Shown here: one piece after another, positions 33,997-45,599 of the stretch
Numbering within the stretch: the first letter of the stretch is position 1
Layout: each line of letters starts with the position of its first letter
Assembly: GCF_947179165.1 (NCBI RefSeq)
Contig: NC_077246.1
Coordinates: forward strand, 69,412,421-69,476,420
Reading direction: 5' to 3'
DNA from: Solanum dulcamara
Taxonomy: Eukaryota > Streptophyta > Magnoliopsida > Solanales > Solanaceae
DNA: 64,000 nt
Notes under the pieces: generated by a model
The model's database searches: none
What the model saw: the letters and a program-made list of their open reading frames with translations, nothing else
What the model was told of the DNA's origin: nothing
Made by a program: the position numbers and the translations under genes

Positions 33997-36900
33997 GTAA
34001 GTTTTCATTACGTGGCTCGGACTTTTCAAAAATATCGATCAGGTATGTGTCGGATACTTCAGAAGTAGTACATTTTTGTAGTTAATGGATACTAGTAATA
34101 GTTCTCGTTGTGCTAATTACGGCAAATTACTACTATATAGAAATGTGAAGCAAGGACGATTGAAATTTCATCATTCTCACTCCGGATCTCCATTTTGACC
34201 CACGGTCTAGAAACATCCGTCAAGTCTAGAAACATCAGCCTTTGAGAATATTTTTAACTATCTTCATCTTCTTCTCTATGTTACATTAAGGTATGTTTCT
34301 GGATCTCTGCTTAAATCTACTTCTTCTTTTTCTCGTCTTCTTCTCATTTTTTTTGTTTTTTGTGTTTTGTTTTTTGAGATCTCTTCAAAGTTTCTAATTT
34401 CATGGTTGAATTCCTTTGGTTGTTGATGGAAAAAAAATGAAATTTTGGATGGAAGAAAAACAATTGATACGACTTTTAATGCTATTGAGCATCATTATTT
34501 ATTAAAGATGATCTCCTTAGAGTAACCCACATGTTTGATCCTATTCCTGAATCAGATTCGACATTCAAAGTTCATCTCATTTGTTATATTAATGTGGTTT
34601 AATTGTTGCTCATGTCAATTTTTATGGTTAGGGTTTTCTGGGAAAGCAGGAGACTGGTCCTGATGGGTCTGTCAATTTGATGGTCTGACATTATACTGAC
34701 TCTGATAAATTTGGGGTAAGTTTCTTCTGTTGTTTCTTTCGTGAATTTCTCTAACTATATATCAGGTGTCAATGTCATTGTGATATCTTTTCTGGTATAT
34801 ATTGATGTTTGTTTATGGGCCCAAAATATATACTTGTTAATGTGTTGTAGTTGGGTAAGTACCCTGAAGTCTCGAGTTTGAGCCTGGAAACTCGAATCTG
34901 AATAAGTTGGCCATTATAGTGATTCTCGATACTGGGTAGAAAATAAAAGGTAGAAAAGCAAAAAAAATCCAAAATATATTTGTGAGTTATATATATATTT
35001 GAAAATCAATTCGGTCTCTCATCACTTGGGCTCTATTCCCCCTTCTTCTAATTCTCTGAAAATGCTCTTCTCTGTATGCTCATCCTCTGATTCTCTAGCT
35101 CTATTCATTCCGTAGCTCTATTCATTCCGCTAAGATTTCCCCTCTCAAGCCTTTTATCTGCTCAATCTAAGCTTCGACTCCAATACTGGCAATGGATGCA
35201 GAATTACTCATGGCAGATGCAACTGTTTGGTACATCTACTTTGGCCTTTCCTTAATAAATAGTCACTTAATTTCTGCATTTGTTCATTAAATTGAACTGG
35301 AGATTTACTTACTACTCGCTACGTTTCAATTTGTTTGCCTTAGTTTAATTTGGTACAATTTTTTTAGAAAATAAAGAACTTGTAATCTTAAACTAGGGAG
35401 ATAAATAATGTACCAAAATGTCATTTAATCTTATTATCTTAAACATGTAATATGAGATATTGAAATTAAAGAGTTAGAAATTAGGGAAAAAACATTCTTT
35501 TTGAAATTGGCTAAAAGGGTTAGTGGGGATATACTATCAAATAGTCATTGAACAAAATTACTAATATAATTACTATTAGTGGCTACAGTACTACTTGAGA
35601 AAGACCTGCTTGAAAGAATTATCTTCAGTAAAGCTGGACAGATGTATGCTGTTCTTTAAAGTGGTCTTCTACATTTTTAAATTCACTCAAGTATATGCCT
35701 TAACAAGAGAATGAGGATATACCATCAAATAATCATTGAACAAAATCACTAATATAATTACTATAAGTGTTACAGTACTACTTGAGAAGTATATACCTTA
35801 ACGAGAGAATAAGGATATACTATCCTGTTGTGATATTTGTGCTAGAAAAGAGCTCAAAATAACTTTATATTCACGACATTTATACTAATTATTTTACTTG
35901 GTTTCAATATTTCTTCATCTAGAGAGGTAGGGATTAACCACCTAAAGCATTTGAATATGTCTGCTATGTCTCTGAATTATTAATGACTCAACCTTCAATC
36001 AGGTAAATTTAAGATATATTGCTAATTTTTATGGGCATTTTTCATATTTCTCAGTTATAGCTCTTTCCTCTTCTCTCCAATCTCTGTATCGTTCACATTT
36101 CAGAGTCAGTCCCTTGGAGGTTCCTTCTCCTTCTTCCAGTTATCAGCCCTTTTGTTTTTTCTTTTCTTCATTTTTTCCATGAATAAACCAATTGTTTTCT
36201 CTGTATTCTATTTCTTATCTTCTCTTGAGTTTGTCCTTCAACCTGTTGTCTCTTTTCTCTGGATGTGCTTTGTTTGGATTGCTTCTCAATTTTGCAATGA
36301 ATTTGAAAAATATTTTCAGAATTCCTAAGTGCTGCAAATCAGAACCAGATAGAATGGATCCTTATATTTAGAAAAAGGTCTAACCAAAGGATAAAATTAA
36401 CGCCCTCCTCGCCACATCGTATTTCTGCCAAACAACACTTCTTCTCAGCGTTTTCAAATTTGAAACAAATCAATATACTGAGCGTAAGAGTGAGAGACTG
36501 ATATAAATAGAAACTCAATTTTGGTTGGACTTTGTCTATAGAGTTGTTGTGTTTCTTATTAACAGATAAGTATTCCTACTTTGAGATAGTTAGCAAAATC
36601 GAGTTATTTTACCTTTTCTAAGAGCCAGCACAAGGTAATTTGCTCTAAATTAGAAGAATTAACTGCAAACAAGAAATAATTGGACTTGTAGGGATAAGAA
36701 GCTTTTGGACAAATTAACTTTATGGAAATAGGTAATTAGGTCATATTTGTTTAAGTAGATGAAATAATATAATAAGGAAAGAAGTTGATAAATTAAAAAG
36801 GTAAGTGATACACATAATAGAATTTTAGACAGATCTTAGAAATGTATAAGACTTCTTTTCTTGAAAAGTCGAATGTCCATATCCATGTAGGATATGAGTT

Positions 36901-37697
36901 GTACTACTAACATGATCTTCTTCTTTTATTGTTTCGACATATTAGCATTATAAATAGAAGAGCTTGCATATTATAAGGAACTCTTCTATTTCTCTGTGGA
37001 AGGAAGGAAGATAACCATCTTATATAGATATATATTCGTAGGGTAAATACTTCTATGCATCTCTTAGAATTGCTAATTATACATGCTCAGTTAGAAATAT
37101 TTAAATGTGAGATGAAAATAGATGGAAGAGATAACATAACATATAGAGATGCTAGATTCTGAAAAATGCAGGTACTGTAGCTCTTGATTTATGAATAAAA
37201 TTTTGTTATACTTGCCAAAATGAGATTTGTTGTCTGCCTTACTTGATTAAACTGTAGTAATATTTTGTGGAATTATCATAGGTGGAGATTAAATAACGAT
37301 ATTTTGATGTGGTTTATTACATTCCTGTTGGTTGGAAGTTGAAGAAGGAGAAAAGGAACTCTAGAATGTGCTATGAACTACAAATTTGTGATGATATATG
37401 ACACTGAGATTACTGTCATCGAGTCTTGAAAATTACCGTACCTAATTCAAAATTCTGCATTAGAAAAAGTAGTGTCTTTCATATATATATATATATATTT
37501 ATATCATTGTTATTTATTTCTAAGTGATATGTTGAGGTCCCCGTTGAAACTATTAACAGTCCCAAAATGCTTAAAATAATTTCAACCTATCAGTTGTGAT
37601 GTATTTTATATCAGAATGTTGTTCCCGAGTGCCACAAAACTAACCACTCTAAATCGTAAATGTTGGGCCCGTGCTAGCATGGGCCATACTTATCTAG
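33997..37697 (+). mobile_element. Region ending in a Helitron 3' terminus; 5' end uncertain
   Basis: At 37666-37685 a GC-rich near-palindrome (GGCCCGTGCTAGCATGGGCC) is followed 8 bases later by CTAG and then T (694-698 of the 37-kb lines). A hairpin just before CTRR and a T target base is the diagnostic Helitron 3' end. A candidate 5' region is near 34130 ('actactatatagaaatgtg'), but the canonical TC start is not clear. The interval includes a duplicated ~80-bp block (35525 and 35710) and a degenerate Stowaway-like piece (35315-35520). No transposase-type gene is visible, so it would be non-autonomous. Confidence 0.5.
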
Positions 37698-37845
37698 TAT
37701 GAAAATATACGTGGTCTATTCTCTAAAGGTCTTATCTTGATATGGATTCAATATTCTGAAAAAATAGTGATTGTAATTTGTAATTTAGTTTGTTAAATAT
37801 GATGCAAACATTCTGAACCTTTGTTCACTCACTACATAGGAATGG

Positions 37846-38700
37846 AAAAGCTGTCATTTGGAGAAATGACCATCTTAGTTTTGTTGGAACAACTGATGCT
37901 GCATTTTGGTTGCACAAACAGGCTGGTAAGGAGAGTGCCAATAGCTTGTCAGGATCAATAGTGCCATGTCAGTGCTGAGGTCAATATTGCCATGTCACAG
38001 AGGCAGGTAAGAACAATGTGGTGTAACTTTTATCTGCTGGACTGCAAGCATTTATCTAAATCGTTCTTGTTTGATTGAAGATGTGGCAAGACTTCTATCT
38101 GACATTGTTAGATTTTATTTGCTGACATTAATTTGCATTTCTAAGGCATACAAAGTTCAACTGGAAATGCAAATCAGTGGTTGTTTTGATTGATAGTAAC
38201 TCTTTTTCTTTCTTAGCTAGGTGACAAAGAAGTATATTTTTTAGAAGTGGTAATAATTAATAAAGAACTGTAAACAGCTAAGGAAAAACATTTTGTATGC
38301 TGATTAAGTTTTTGTCCCAGACAAACAGGCATGTTTATTTCCAACTGGAGAAAAACATACCTATCCTACAACCTTGTCAAAAACATACCTATCCTACACC
38401 CTTGTCAAAAACATATCTAGGCCTACATGTAGATGATGACAAGCCTAAACAAGCAAGTGGTCTAAGTTACTTGATTGCAGCTGGAATTGCATCCTCTTTG
38501 GGATTTTCTCTCATTGGAAATAAGTCTTTCTTGGAAGTGCTGATGGAGCAAAAATCCCTCTCACAGGTGAGAGGACATGTAGTGAGTTCAAGTAAAATAG
38601 GTGGAATACTTGAACTAATATCACAAACACCAACTGTTGTATATGATACAATTGATAGGACAACTTCAAATAAAGTAAGATGACAAGTATTGCCAACCTG
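37846..38700 (+). other. Orphan coding-like segments, identity unknown
   Basis: Two segments read like protein. About 37845-37980 has an open frame with GKAVIWRNDHLSFVGTTDA. About 38412-38572 has KPKQASGLSYLIAAGIASS, ending at a donor-like CACAG|gtgagag. They are in plausible splice contexts but I cannot link them to a family. They may be gene fragments or exons of a transcript preceding the PPR gene. A 28-bp repeat ('aaaaacatacctatcctac') lies at 38350-38410. Confidence 0.25.
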
Positions 38701-39199
38701 TAGTTTTCTTGGTTTGAAGGAATTATTTTAGCTCAAATCACATGGTCACAGATCGATCTAAAGAGGCATAAACTTCACTTCTGTGATAGCTTCATCCATA
38801 GGTAGTGACACCAATTACAAAAAACTTATGCCCCATGGTGATCAAACCTCAACCAACTTTGAGATTTAATATTTGCTAACTTTTCAATGTTATGGTGGTA
38901 GCTGGTAGGTCATCCTAGATTATTTATCTAACTTCTAAATAGCTACCCTATGACAGTGTCTAGATATGGGTAATGAACCCTCAAGCTGCTGCAAGCTCAC
39001 CGATGTGCTTCATTAAAGCTTAGCATCTTTTATATTAACATAAATTGACGGAATTTATTTCTTGTAAAAAAGTAACTCGGATTGATGCTCACACCCAACT
39101 GACCAAGTACGTAAGCTCTATGCACTGTGATGCTAGTTTGTGTTAATAATGTCAAACTTTTCTTTGTGTAAGAGTTACTTTTTGATGAGCTAGGCGAAA

Positions 39200-39432
39200 T
39201 GAATACTACTGTAGTGATAAAATGGAGAATGGATAAAGGCATCGGAAGAAAAGAGAAAGGAGAGAAAAAAGAAGAATACAGAGGGAAAAGGGAGTGGAAC
39301 AATGAGAGAGGGAGAGAGCGATGGAGAGAATGAGAGAGAAGCATAGTAGAGTGGAGGAGAGAGAAAGAAATAAAGGTTAAGAGAAGGCGAAAGAGGAAGA
39401 AGTAGGGGAGAGAAAGGCGAGAGGGAGATTGT
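39200..39432. repeat. Polypurine tract
   Basis: About 230 bp of almost pure A/G on the plus strand (repeats of GAGAGA, GGAGAG, GAAAG). This is a GA-type microsatellite degenerated by substitutions, and it could form triplex DNA. The long minus-strand ORFs here are low-complexity Ser/Leu/Phe/Pro artefacts. Confidence 0.8.
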
Positions 39433-40332
39433 CATAGCTTCAGTTCAGTTTGCCAAGTTATATGTCCTCGAAAGAATATATGGGTCATATCTACAGAATA
39501 GGCAGCTCTATAAGTTATAACTCGTGAAACAGTAAGTCTCTATGATAGATAAGATATAATCTAAAATAAATAAATAAAATCAAACAAGAAATGGTGGGTA
39601 TGCTTCTTTTATGGCTATGTCAAATCTATTCATTGGAAAGTAGAAATAAGAGTGCAAAGAAGAGGAGAATTAAGTCTATAATTAAATACTTAACATAAAA
39701 TTAACATCAGCGGAACAGAAACTTCTAATTTCCTTAATGTAAAGGTCAGAGGGTAAAAAAAGGGAATACATTATCCTTCTATCTCGCACATGATTGACAG
39801 GAAGAATTGAATTTATCTTACAGTGCAACTCTTTATAAAGTCTGTCCATTCCTTTTCCATTTCCTCACCTAAACCAATTCTAGAATCGCCACTTACTCCA
39901 AAAGAACAGGCAGTTTGAATCTCATCCGTATACTTGCACATATAAAAATAATTGGAACTTGATAATTTGCAAGACCTTCTCAACGGAGTTGATGAGTGTT
40001 TAGTGTACTGTGACTAAAAGAACCATTTGAATGTCTTAACTATCAAGGATTATGAATGAACAAGTTATGACAAAAAGATGCAAGGGATGAATTAGTGGAT
40101 TTGCTTTAAATGCACGTCTTGTAGTTGGAAATGATCATCTTACTCAAGAAGGCAAAGGGAGTCTGAGATTGTTCACCTCTTTCATTTAAGTCCTGAAAGA
40201 AGTGATAGTTGTAAAGAAAAACATAAATTTATGTCCCAAAATTTTGGAAAGTGGGAAGGTTGATAGGAATAAAAAGACTTGCCCATCATATGAGTCCTCT
40301 TGAAAGCAATTGAAGGTGTATTCATCCTTTAG

Positions 40333-40586
40333 GATAGAGTAGGGATCATATTTAAGTCATTCAAATGCCAACAACCTAAATTGCATGTATCATTTATACC
40401 CAAGAAGAATTCCACCCTCTCAAGATTTATTAATCTTGGTAACTTGTTCGACCTGGTTGTAGGACTTAACTTGATAGGTCCAGCTTTTGAAAGAGGGTAT
40501 TCAGAACCCTCTGATTTACAACTAGATAGCCTAGCCTCAAAATCTACTGCAAAAACATTCACTTCCTCGTATTCTCAAGCTCTACT
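40333..40586 (+). other. Candidate upstream exon for the PPR gene
   Basis: The stretch is bounded by an acceptor-like cctttag and a donor-like ct|gtgagta, is open throughout in the phase that would fit the exon at 40819 (two bases left, completed by A), and contains no ATG in that frame. The minus strand is also open here (40329-40562), so coding direction is uncertain. I give it as a testable exon only. Confidence 0.25.
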
Positions 40587-40818
40587 GTGAGTAATTCCAC
40601 ATGTTATCTTGAGGAGCTTATAGTTAAATTACTTATCGATTATCCTATTTGGATTAGTGGTGCCTTCGAATTCCCTTTCTGTTCTTAACATTGTTGTGGC
40701 ATTTTGACTATTGATATGATGCTTTCTTCTTCCTATTAAACTTTCCAGAAAAAGGAAGGATTCTAACACGTAATCTTTGGTCTGCATATTGATTTCGTTT
40801 TCTGTTGTGTCTTTGCAG

Positions 40819-43273
40819 ATTATTATTGGCCTTCAAAGGTTGGCATTCCACAAAATCTCTGTCATTCTCCTCTTTCTGGTGCAAGTTTTACTCAATTGGA
40901 AGTTACAATGAGGTATTATCAAATGGTGTTGCAAGCAAGAAAAAAGAGTTAGATTTTGAGCGTTTATTCCACTCCTGTACCGAAATCTACATTTTGAAGT
41001 GCCTTCATGCCCTTCTCATTGTATCAGGGAAGGCTCAGAGTATCTTTATTGGCACTAGACTTGTGAATCTTTATGCTCACTTGGGTAACGTTTCTTTGTC
41101 ACAGAAGACTTTCTGCATGATACAGAATAAAGATGCTTATACCTGGAATTCTATGATATCATCTTATGTTCGTAATGGCCATTTCCGTGAATCCCTGAAT
41201 TGTTTGAATGAAATGTTGTCCACAGCTGATGTTAAGCCTGACTTTTACACTTTTCCTCCAGTGTTGAAAGCTTGTGATAGTATAATCAATGGTGTAAGGA
41301 TACACTGCTGGGCTTCAAAACTTGGGTTAGAGTGGGATGTGTTTGTAGCTGCCTCCTTGGTGCATATGTATTGCCGTTTCCAATCTTCTGGTGTTGCCTT
41401 TAGAATTTTTAAGGACATGCCTTATCGGGATATGGGTTGTTGGAATGCTATGATATCTGGGTTTTGTCAGAATGGAAATGCTATGGAGGCATTGAGCTTG
41501 TTAGATGAGATGAGATTAGAGGGCATAAAAATGGATACAGTGACTATTGCAGTCGTACTTCCTATATGTGCACAGCTTGGTGATATTGTGCATGGAATGT
41601 CAATTCACTTGTATGTTATAAAGCATGGCCTAGAATTAGATGTCTTTGTATCAAATGCCTTAATAAACATGTATGCCAGATTTGGTGAGTTGAGACATGC
41701 ACAAAAAGTATTTGATGATATGATGGTAGTAAGGGATTTAGTATCATGGAACTCTTTAATTGCTGCATACGAGCAGAATAATGTTCCCGAAAAAGCACTG
41801 AAGTACTTTCAAGAGATGATGATAAATGGGATTCAGCCTGACTTGTTGACATTGGTGAGCTTAGCTTCTAGTATAGCTCAAACCAAAAGTTTTCGTTGCT
41901 GCAGATCGATTCATGGATTTGTATTAAGAAGATATTGGATTCAGGAAGATGTTATTATGGGTAATGCTGTTGTGGATATGTATGCAAAATTGGGTCTTAT
42001 CCATTGTAGTCGTAAGGTTTTTGATGAGATCCCTACTAAGGATGTAGTGTCATGGAACTCAATGATCACAGGTTATGCTCAAAATGGACTTGCAAGTGAG
42101 GCTATTGAAATTTACAACATGATGAAAGAATGTGATGACATCGCACCAAACCAAGGAACTTGGGTGAGCATTTTGCCAGCTTATGCTCATCTAGGGGCAT
42201 TGCACGAAGGAACAAGGGCTCATGGGCATGTTTTCAAAGTAGCTCTTAATTTGGATGTCTTTGTTGGTACCTCCCTCATTGACCTTTATGGAAAATGCGG
42301 AAGACTGGATGAAGCCATGTCTTTATTTCATGAGGTGCCTAGGATGAGTTCAGTCCCTTGGAATGCCTTAATATCATGTCATGGTATTCATGGAAACGGT
42401 AGGGTTTCTCTGAAACTGTTCAATGATATGCTGAATGAAGGTGTTAAACCAGATCAAGTAACATTTTTATCTCTATTGGCTGCTTGTAGCCATTCAGGCT
42501 TAGTTGATGAGGGTAAAACTTACTTTCATATGATGGAGCAAGATTTTGGTATTAAACCAGTTCTAAAGCACTATGGCTGCATGGTTGATCTGCTTGCCAG
42601 GGCTGGGGGCCTAGAAGCGGCGTACCATTTTATAGAAAACATGCCTTTGCAGCCCGATGCTTCAGTTTGGGGTGCTCTTCTTGGTGCATGTAGAGTACAT
42701 AGAAATGTTGAGCTGGGTAAATTGGCTTCAGATAATTTGTTTGACGTCGATCCAGAGAATGTTGGGTACTATGTAGTGCTGTCCAACATCTATGCTAATT
42801 ATGGGAAATGGGAGGGGGTGAATGAAGTGAGATCATTGGCTAGAGACAGGGGGTTGAAGAAGACTCCTGGATGGAGCTCAATTGAACTAAGTAATAAGAT
42901 TGAAGTCTTTTATACAGGAAATCAGTCTCATCCACAATGCCATGAGATATATGAGGAATTAGGTATTTTAACTGCTAAGATCAAGACCTTAGGTTATACT
43001 CCAGATTATACCTTTGTATTGCAAGATGTTGAGGATGACGAGAAGGAACAAATCCTTGCCAGTCATAGTGAGAGGTTGGCTATTGCTTATGGAATTCTAA
43101 ATTCTCCTCCTAAAAGTCCTTTACGGATCTATAAAAACTTGCGGGTTTGTGGCGACTGCCACAATGTAACTAAACTAATTTCTAAGATTACAGAGAGAGA
43201 GATTATTGTTAGGGACTCCAATCGCTTTCATCACTTCAAGAATGGTGTTTGTTCATGTGGGGATTACTGGTAA
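40819..43273 (+). CDS. DYW-class pentatricopeptide repeat protein, EMB2758 (At4g33990) relative
   Basis: The frame runs to TAA 43271-43273 and encodes about 817 residues in one exon. It begins at an acceptor (ctttgcag) with a split codon, so the first codons lie in an unlocated upstream exon; the first in-frame ATG, near 41118, is inside the repeats and is not the start. Tandem PPR P-L-S motifs cover most of the length (for example SWNAMISGFCQNG-like and DVFVSNALINMYARFG), followed by E and E+ motifs and a full DYW deaminase domain. Zinc/catalytic residues are visible: HSERLA, CGDCH, HHF and the final CSCGDYW. DYW proteins bind organellar RNA and edit C to U. Sequence order and motif content match Arabidopsis EMB2758, an embryo-essential gene, from memory. 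The N-terminus is Ser/Phe/Lys-rich, consistent with organelle import. Confidence 0.9.
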
Positions 43274-43580
43274 CACACGCCCGTAGTTCTGCTGAGAAAT
43301 TTAAACCTTTAAGGTTGACATCATTATGCTGTAGGTACTGGAAGAAATGTAGTTTTGTTCTTCTCAAGCTGTTGTACTGTCCTGTGAATGATGAATCCCC
43401 ACACTCGTTCTTTCTGCTGAATTTGCTCTTCCTTATTCGTGGTCTGAAAACAAAGAAAGGTCTTTCAAATTTAAACTCGATATTGGTTCATTATCAAACT
43501 CATTGATTATAGTTGAGAGCTAGTCAATGTGCAAAAAGAAATTAGGATTTGGCTAAAAAAGAAGCAGGGCTATGGATACC

Positions 43581-43758
43581 ATGACCGGGTCACCATCGAT
43601 AAAGAAGAATCTTTCTAAATCACTTCATATCAGTGGGGCCTTCAAGCATCCGAAATACGCCGGGAATTCCATGACCGATCACCATCGATGAAGAAGAATC
43701 TTTTTAAATAATTTCGTGTCAGCGGGGCCTTCAAGCATCCGAAATATGCTGGGAATGG
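43581..43758 (+). repeat. Tandem duplication, two ~90-bp copies
   Basis: Copy 1 (43581-43670) and copy 2 (43671-43758) share 'caccatcgat', 'aagaagaatctttt', 'cggggccttcaagcatcc' and 'ggga'. They lie 0.3 kb behind the PPR stop codon, possibly in its 3' UTR. No protein identity. Confidence 0.8.
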
Positions 43759-45394
43759 AACAGAGATTTTATGAAGGTAATTATTTCATTCTCTTGCATA
43801 TTTACTTTTGTTTAGTGTTGTAGTTACATAATTGTCATTTGATGCAAGTAAAGTTATAAATTTTAGACTCTTTTAAATCGCTGCACAAATTTTCTTTTGG
43901 AAGGAGGTATATATTGTTAGTTTTAAGGTCTTACCAGACATTCTTCTAAGTAAGCTAAGTTGACTAAAATTAATTGATATGCTTGTCTGCTGTGAGGCAG
44001 CGACATGCTCATTTTTTTTTTTTTTGCAATTTCAAACTATTAGATAATTTGTCCATTACCTTTTAGATTTGTCTGCCTGAGAAATAAATTCAGGAAATAG
44101 AGCTTTCACTTATATTACTTTCTATATTTTCTGTTGCAGACTTGACAAAGGTATATGTGTATATCAGTCTCTTGGTTGTTCTGGACCAACTCAAACAATG
44201 CTTATGTTCATTTTACCAGTCTGAAGATGAGAGGACAGTTATTGAATTTGCTCGTAAGAATTTTGTGACGGGTTACTGAGTGTGAAGAAGCTCTGTGTTC
44301 TCTGAAACCATTCATTGACTTTGTGTATGTGTCACGAGACTTTTGATATTAGCTTAGATATTTTATTGTGACAAACTTACTTTTATCTTTCAATTGAACA
44401 TCCTGCTATTTTGTCAGGATGTCAGTTTGATTAGGCTGGTTTTCTCACATGAAGGGAGGAACATATGCAGTTGTGGATTTCTACTTTACTAGATCATGAG
44501 AGTGCACTAAACTTTATTGCTTGTGATTTTGCCTTCGTGTTGTGTAAGTTTCTGGTGCCTAGAATTTGTATTATTTTACTGGAACAATGTTAATTGCATA
44601 TGCTATTCCAACTTTCTGTATTATTTTTCTTTTTAGCACTACAGTATGATACTTCTTCCACTTGGGGACGTTCCAAAATATTTGATACCATTCCCACTTA
44701 TGATATTATTTTGTGCAAATCTGTAACTTTCAATCATTCACATTTTAAACTTTAATTTGATGTTTTCTTTATCGATTTTCCGACTTTCACTTGTTAAAAT
44801 TCAAATTTTAAATTTTGATGTGATGTTTATCTATCAAATTAACTTTTCGGCTATTTTCTTTCACTATCAATAATATTACATATTTTATGAAAAACATGTT
44901 GATAATCAAGAAAATCAAATGTCTAGAGTCATTGCATTTGCAAGCTGAATATTATTAAATTTTTTATTTATTTGCTATTTTCTTCTTCTTGTAGGATAAT
45001 AATTACTTAACTTATTATAGGTAGAGACTAATTATTTCTTTCAGGTTTTATTTGTGCTCTTTCTTCCTTTATAGTCAGAATGCTTCATGTTGTACAAGTG
45101 TATTTGTGCTACTTATTCATTTAGTGTCAAGGTCTTTACATGTACAAGTGTTATCTGTTCATACACATTTATAATTTGATTGCTCTGCCTTTATACACAT
45201 GTATGTGGAAATACTTGAATTTTGCTAACTTCTTGGTTAGTGTTGCTTTGAGTTAGTAATCGAATAAAGTCTTTTGGATGTCAGATTATTTCATGTCTCG
45301 AATCAAGGCTTCAACTCCAATTACTGTCGCAACAGGATAGCAGAAAATATTAACAGTAAAGTCATCAAGTCATGCTGTCATTCCATCTTGGCAG
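43759..45394. other. Intergenic or unannotated transcript region after the PPR gene
   Basis: No clear gene. One splice-bounded short frame occurs at 44221-44279 (acceptor ttttaccag, SEDERTVIEFARKNFVTGY, stop), which could be a terminal exon or an accident. The remainder is AT-rich. Confidence 0.35.
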
Positions 45395-45559
45395 GTTCCA
45401 TGTTTCGATCTCTATTGCAATGTCATCAACTGTTCAAGCACGAGACTGGCAGGCGGTGAACCAAAACCAGAGGTTGTTGCTACCCTAGATATTTTGCCGA
45501 AGTTAAAGATATTGGAAGAAGTCGAACCTCTGAAAGTGGACAACTGTTCTGCTCTCTAG
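45395..45559 (+). other. Orphan terminal-exon-like segment
   Basis: Open from an acceptor at 45394 (cttggcag) or at 45452 (gactggcag) to a TAG at 45557-45559. The part GGEPKPEVVATLDILPKLK followed by EEVEPLKVD has the composition of real protein, but I do not recognise the family. It ends only about 50 bp before the duplicated RAD52-flank block starts, so it may be a gene tail cut by that duplication. Confidence 0.3.
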
Positions 45560-45599
45560 CTGCTGCCATAGCAAACAGGAAAATTGGTATATACAATAG

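Noticed and set aside
39030..39435. 104- and 81-residue minus-strand ORFs rich in Ser, Leu, Pro
   Set aside because: They are the complement of a polypurine tract; no domain and low complexity.
41616..41852. Minus-strand 78-residue ORF within the PPR gene
   Set aside because: Shadow of the PPR coding frame.
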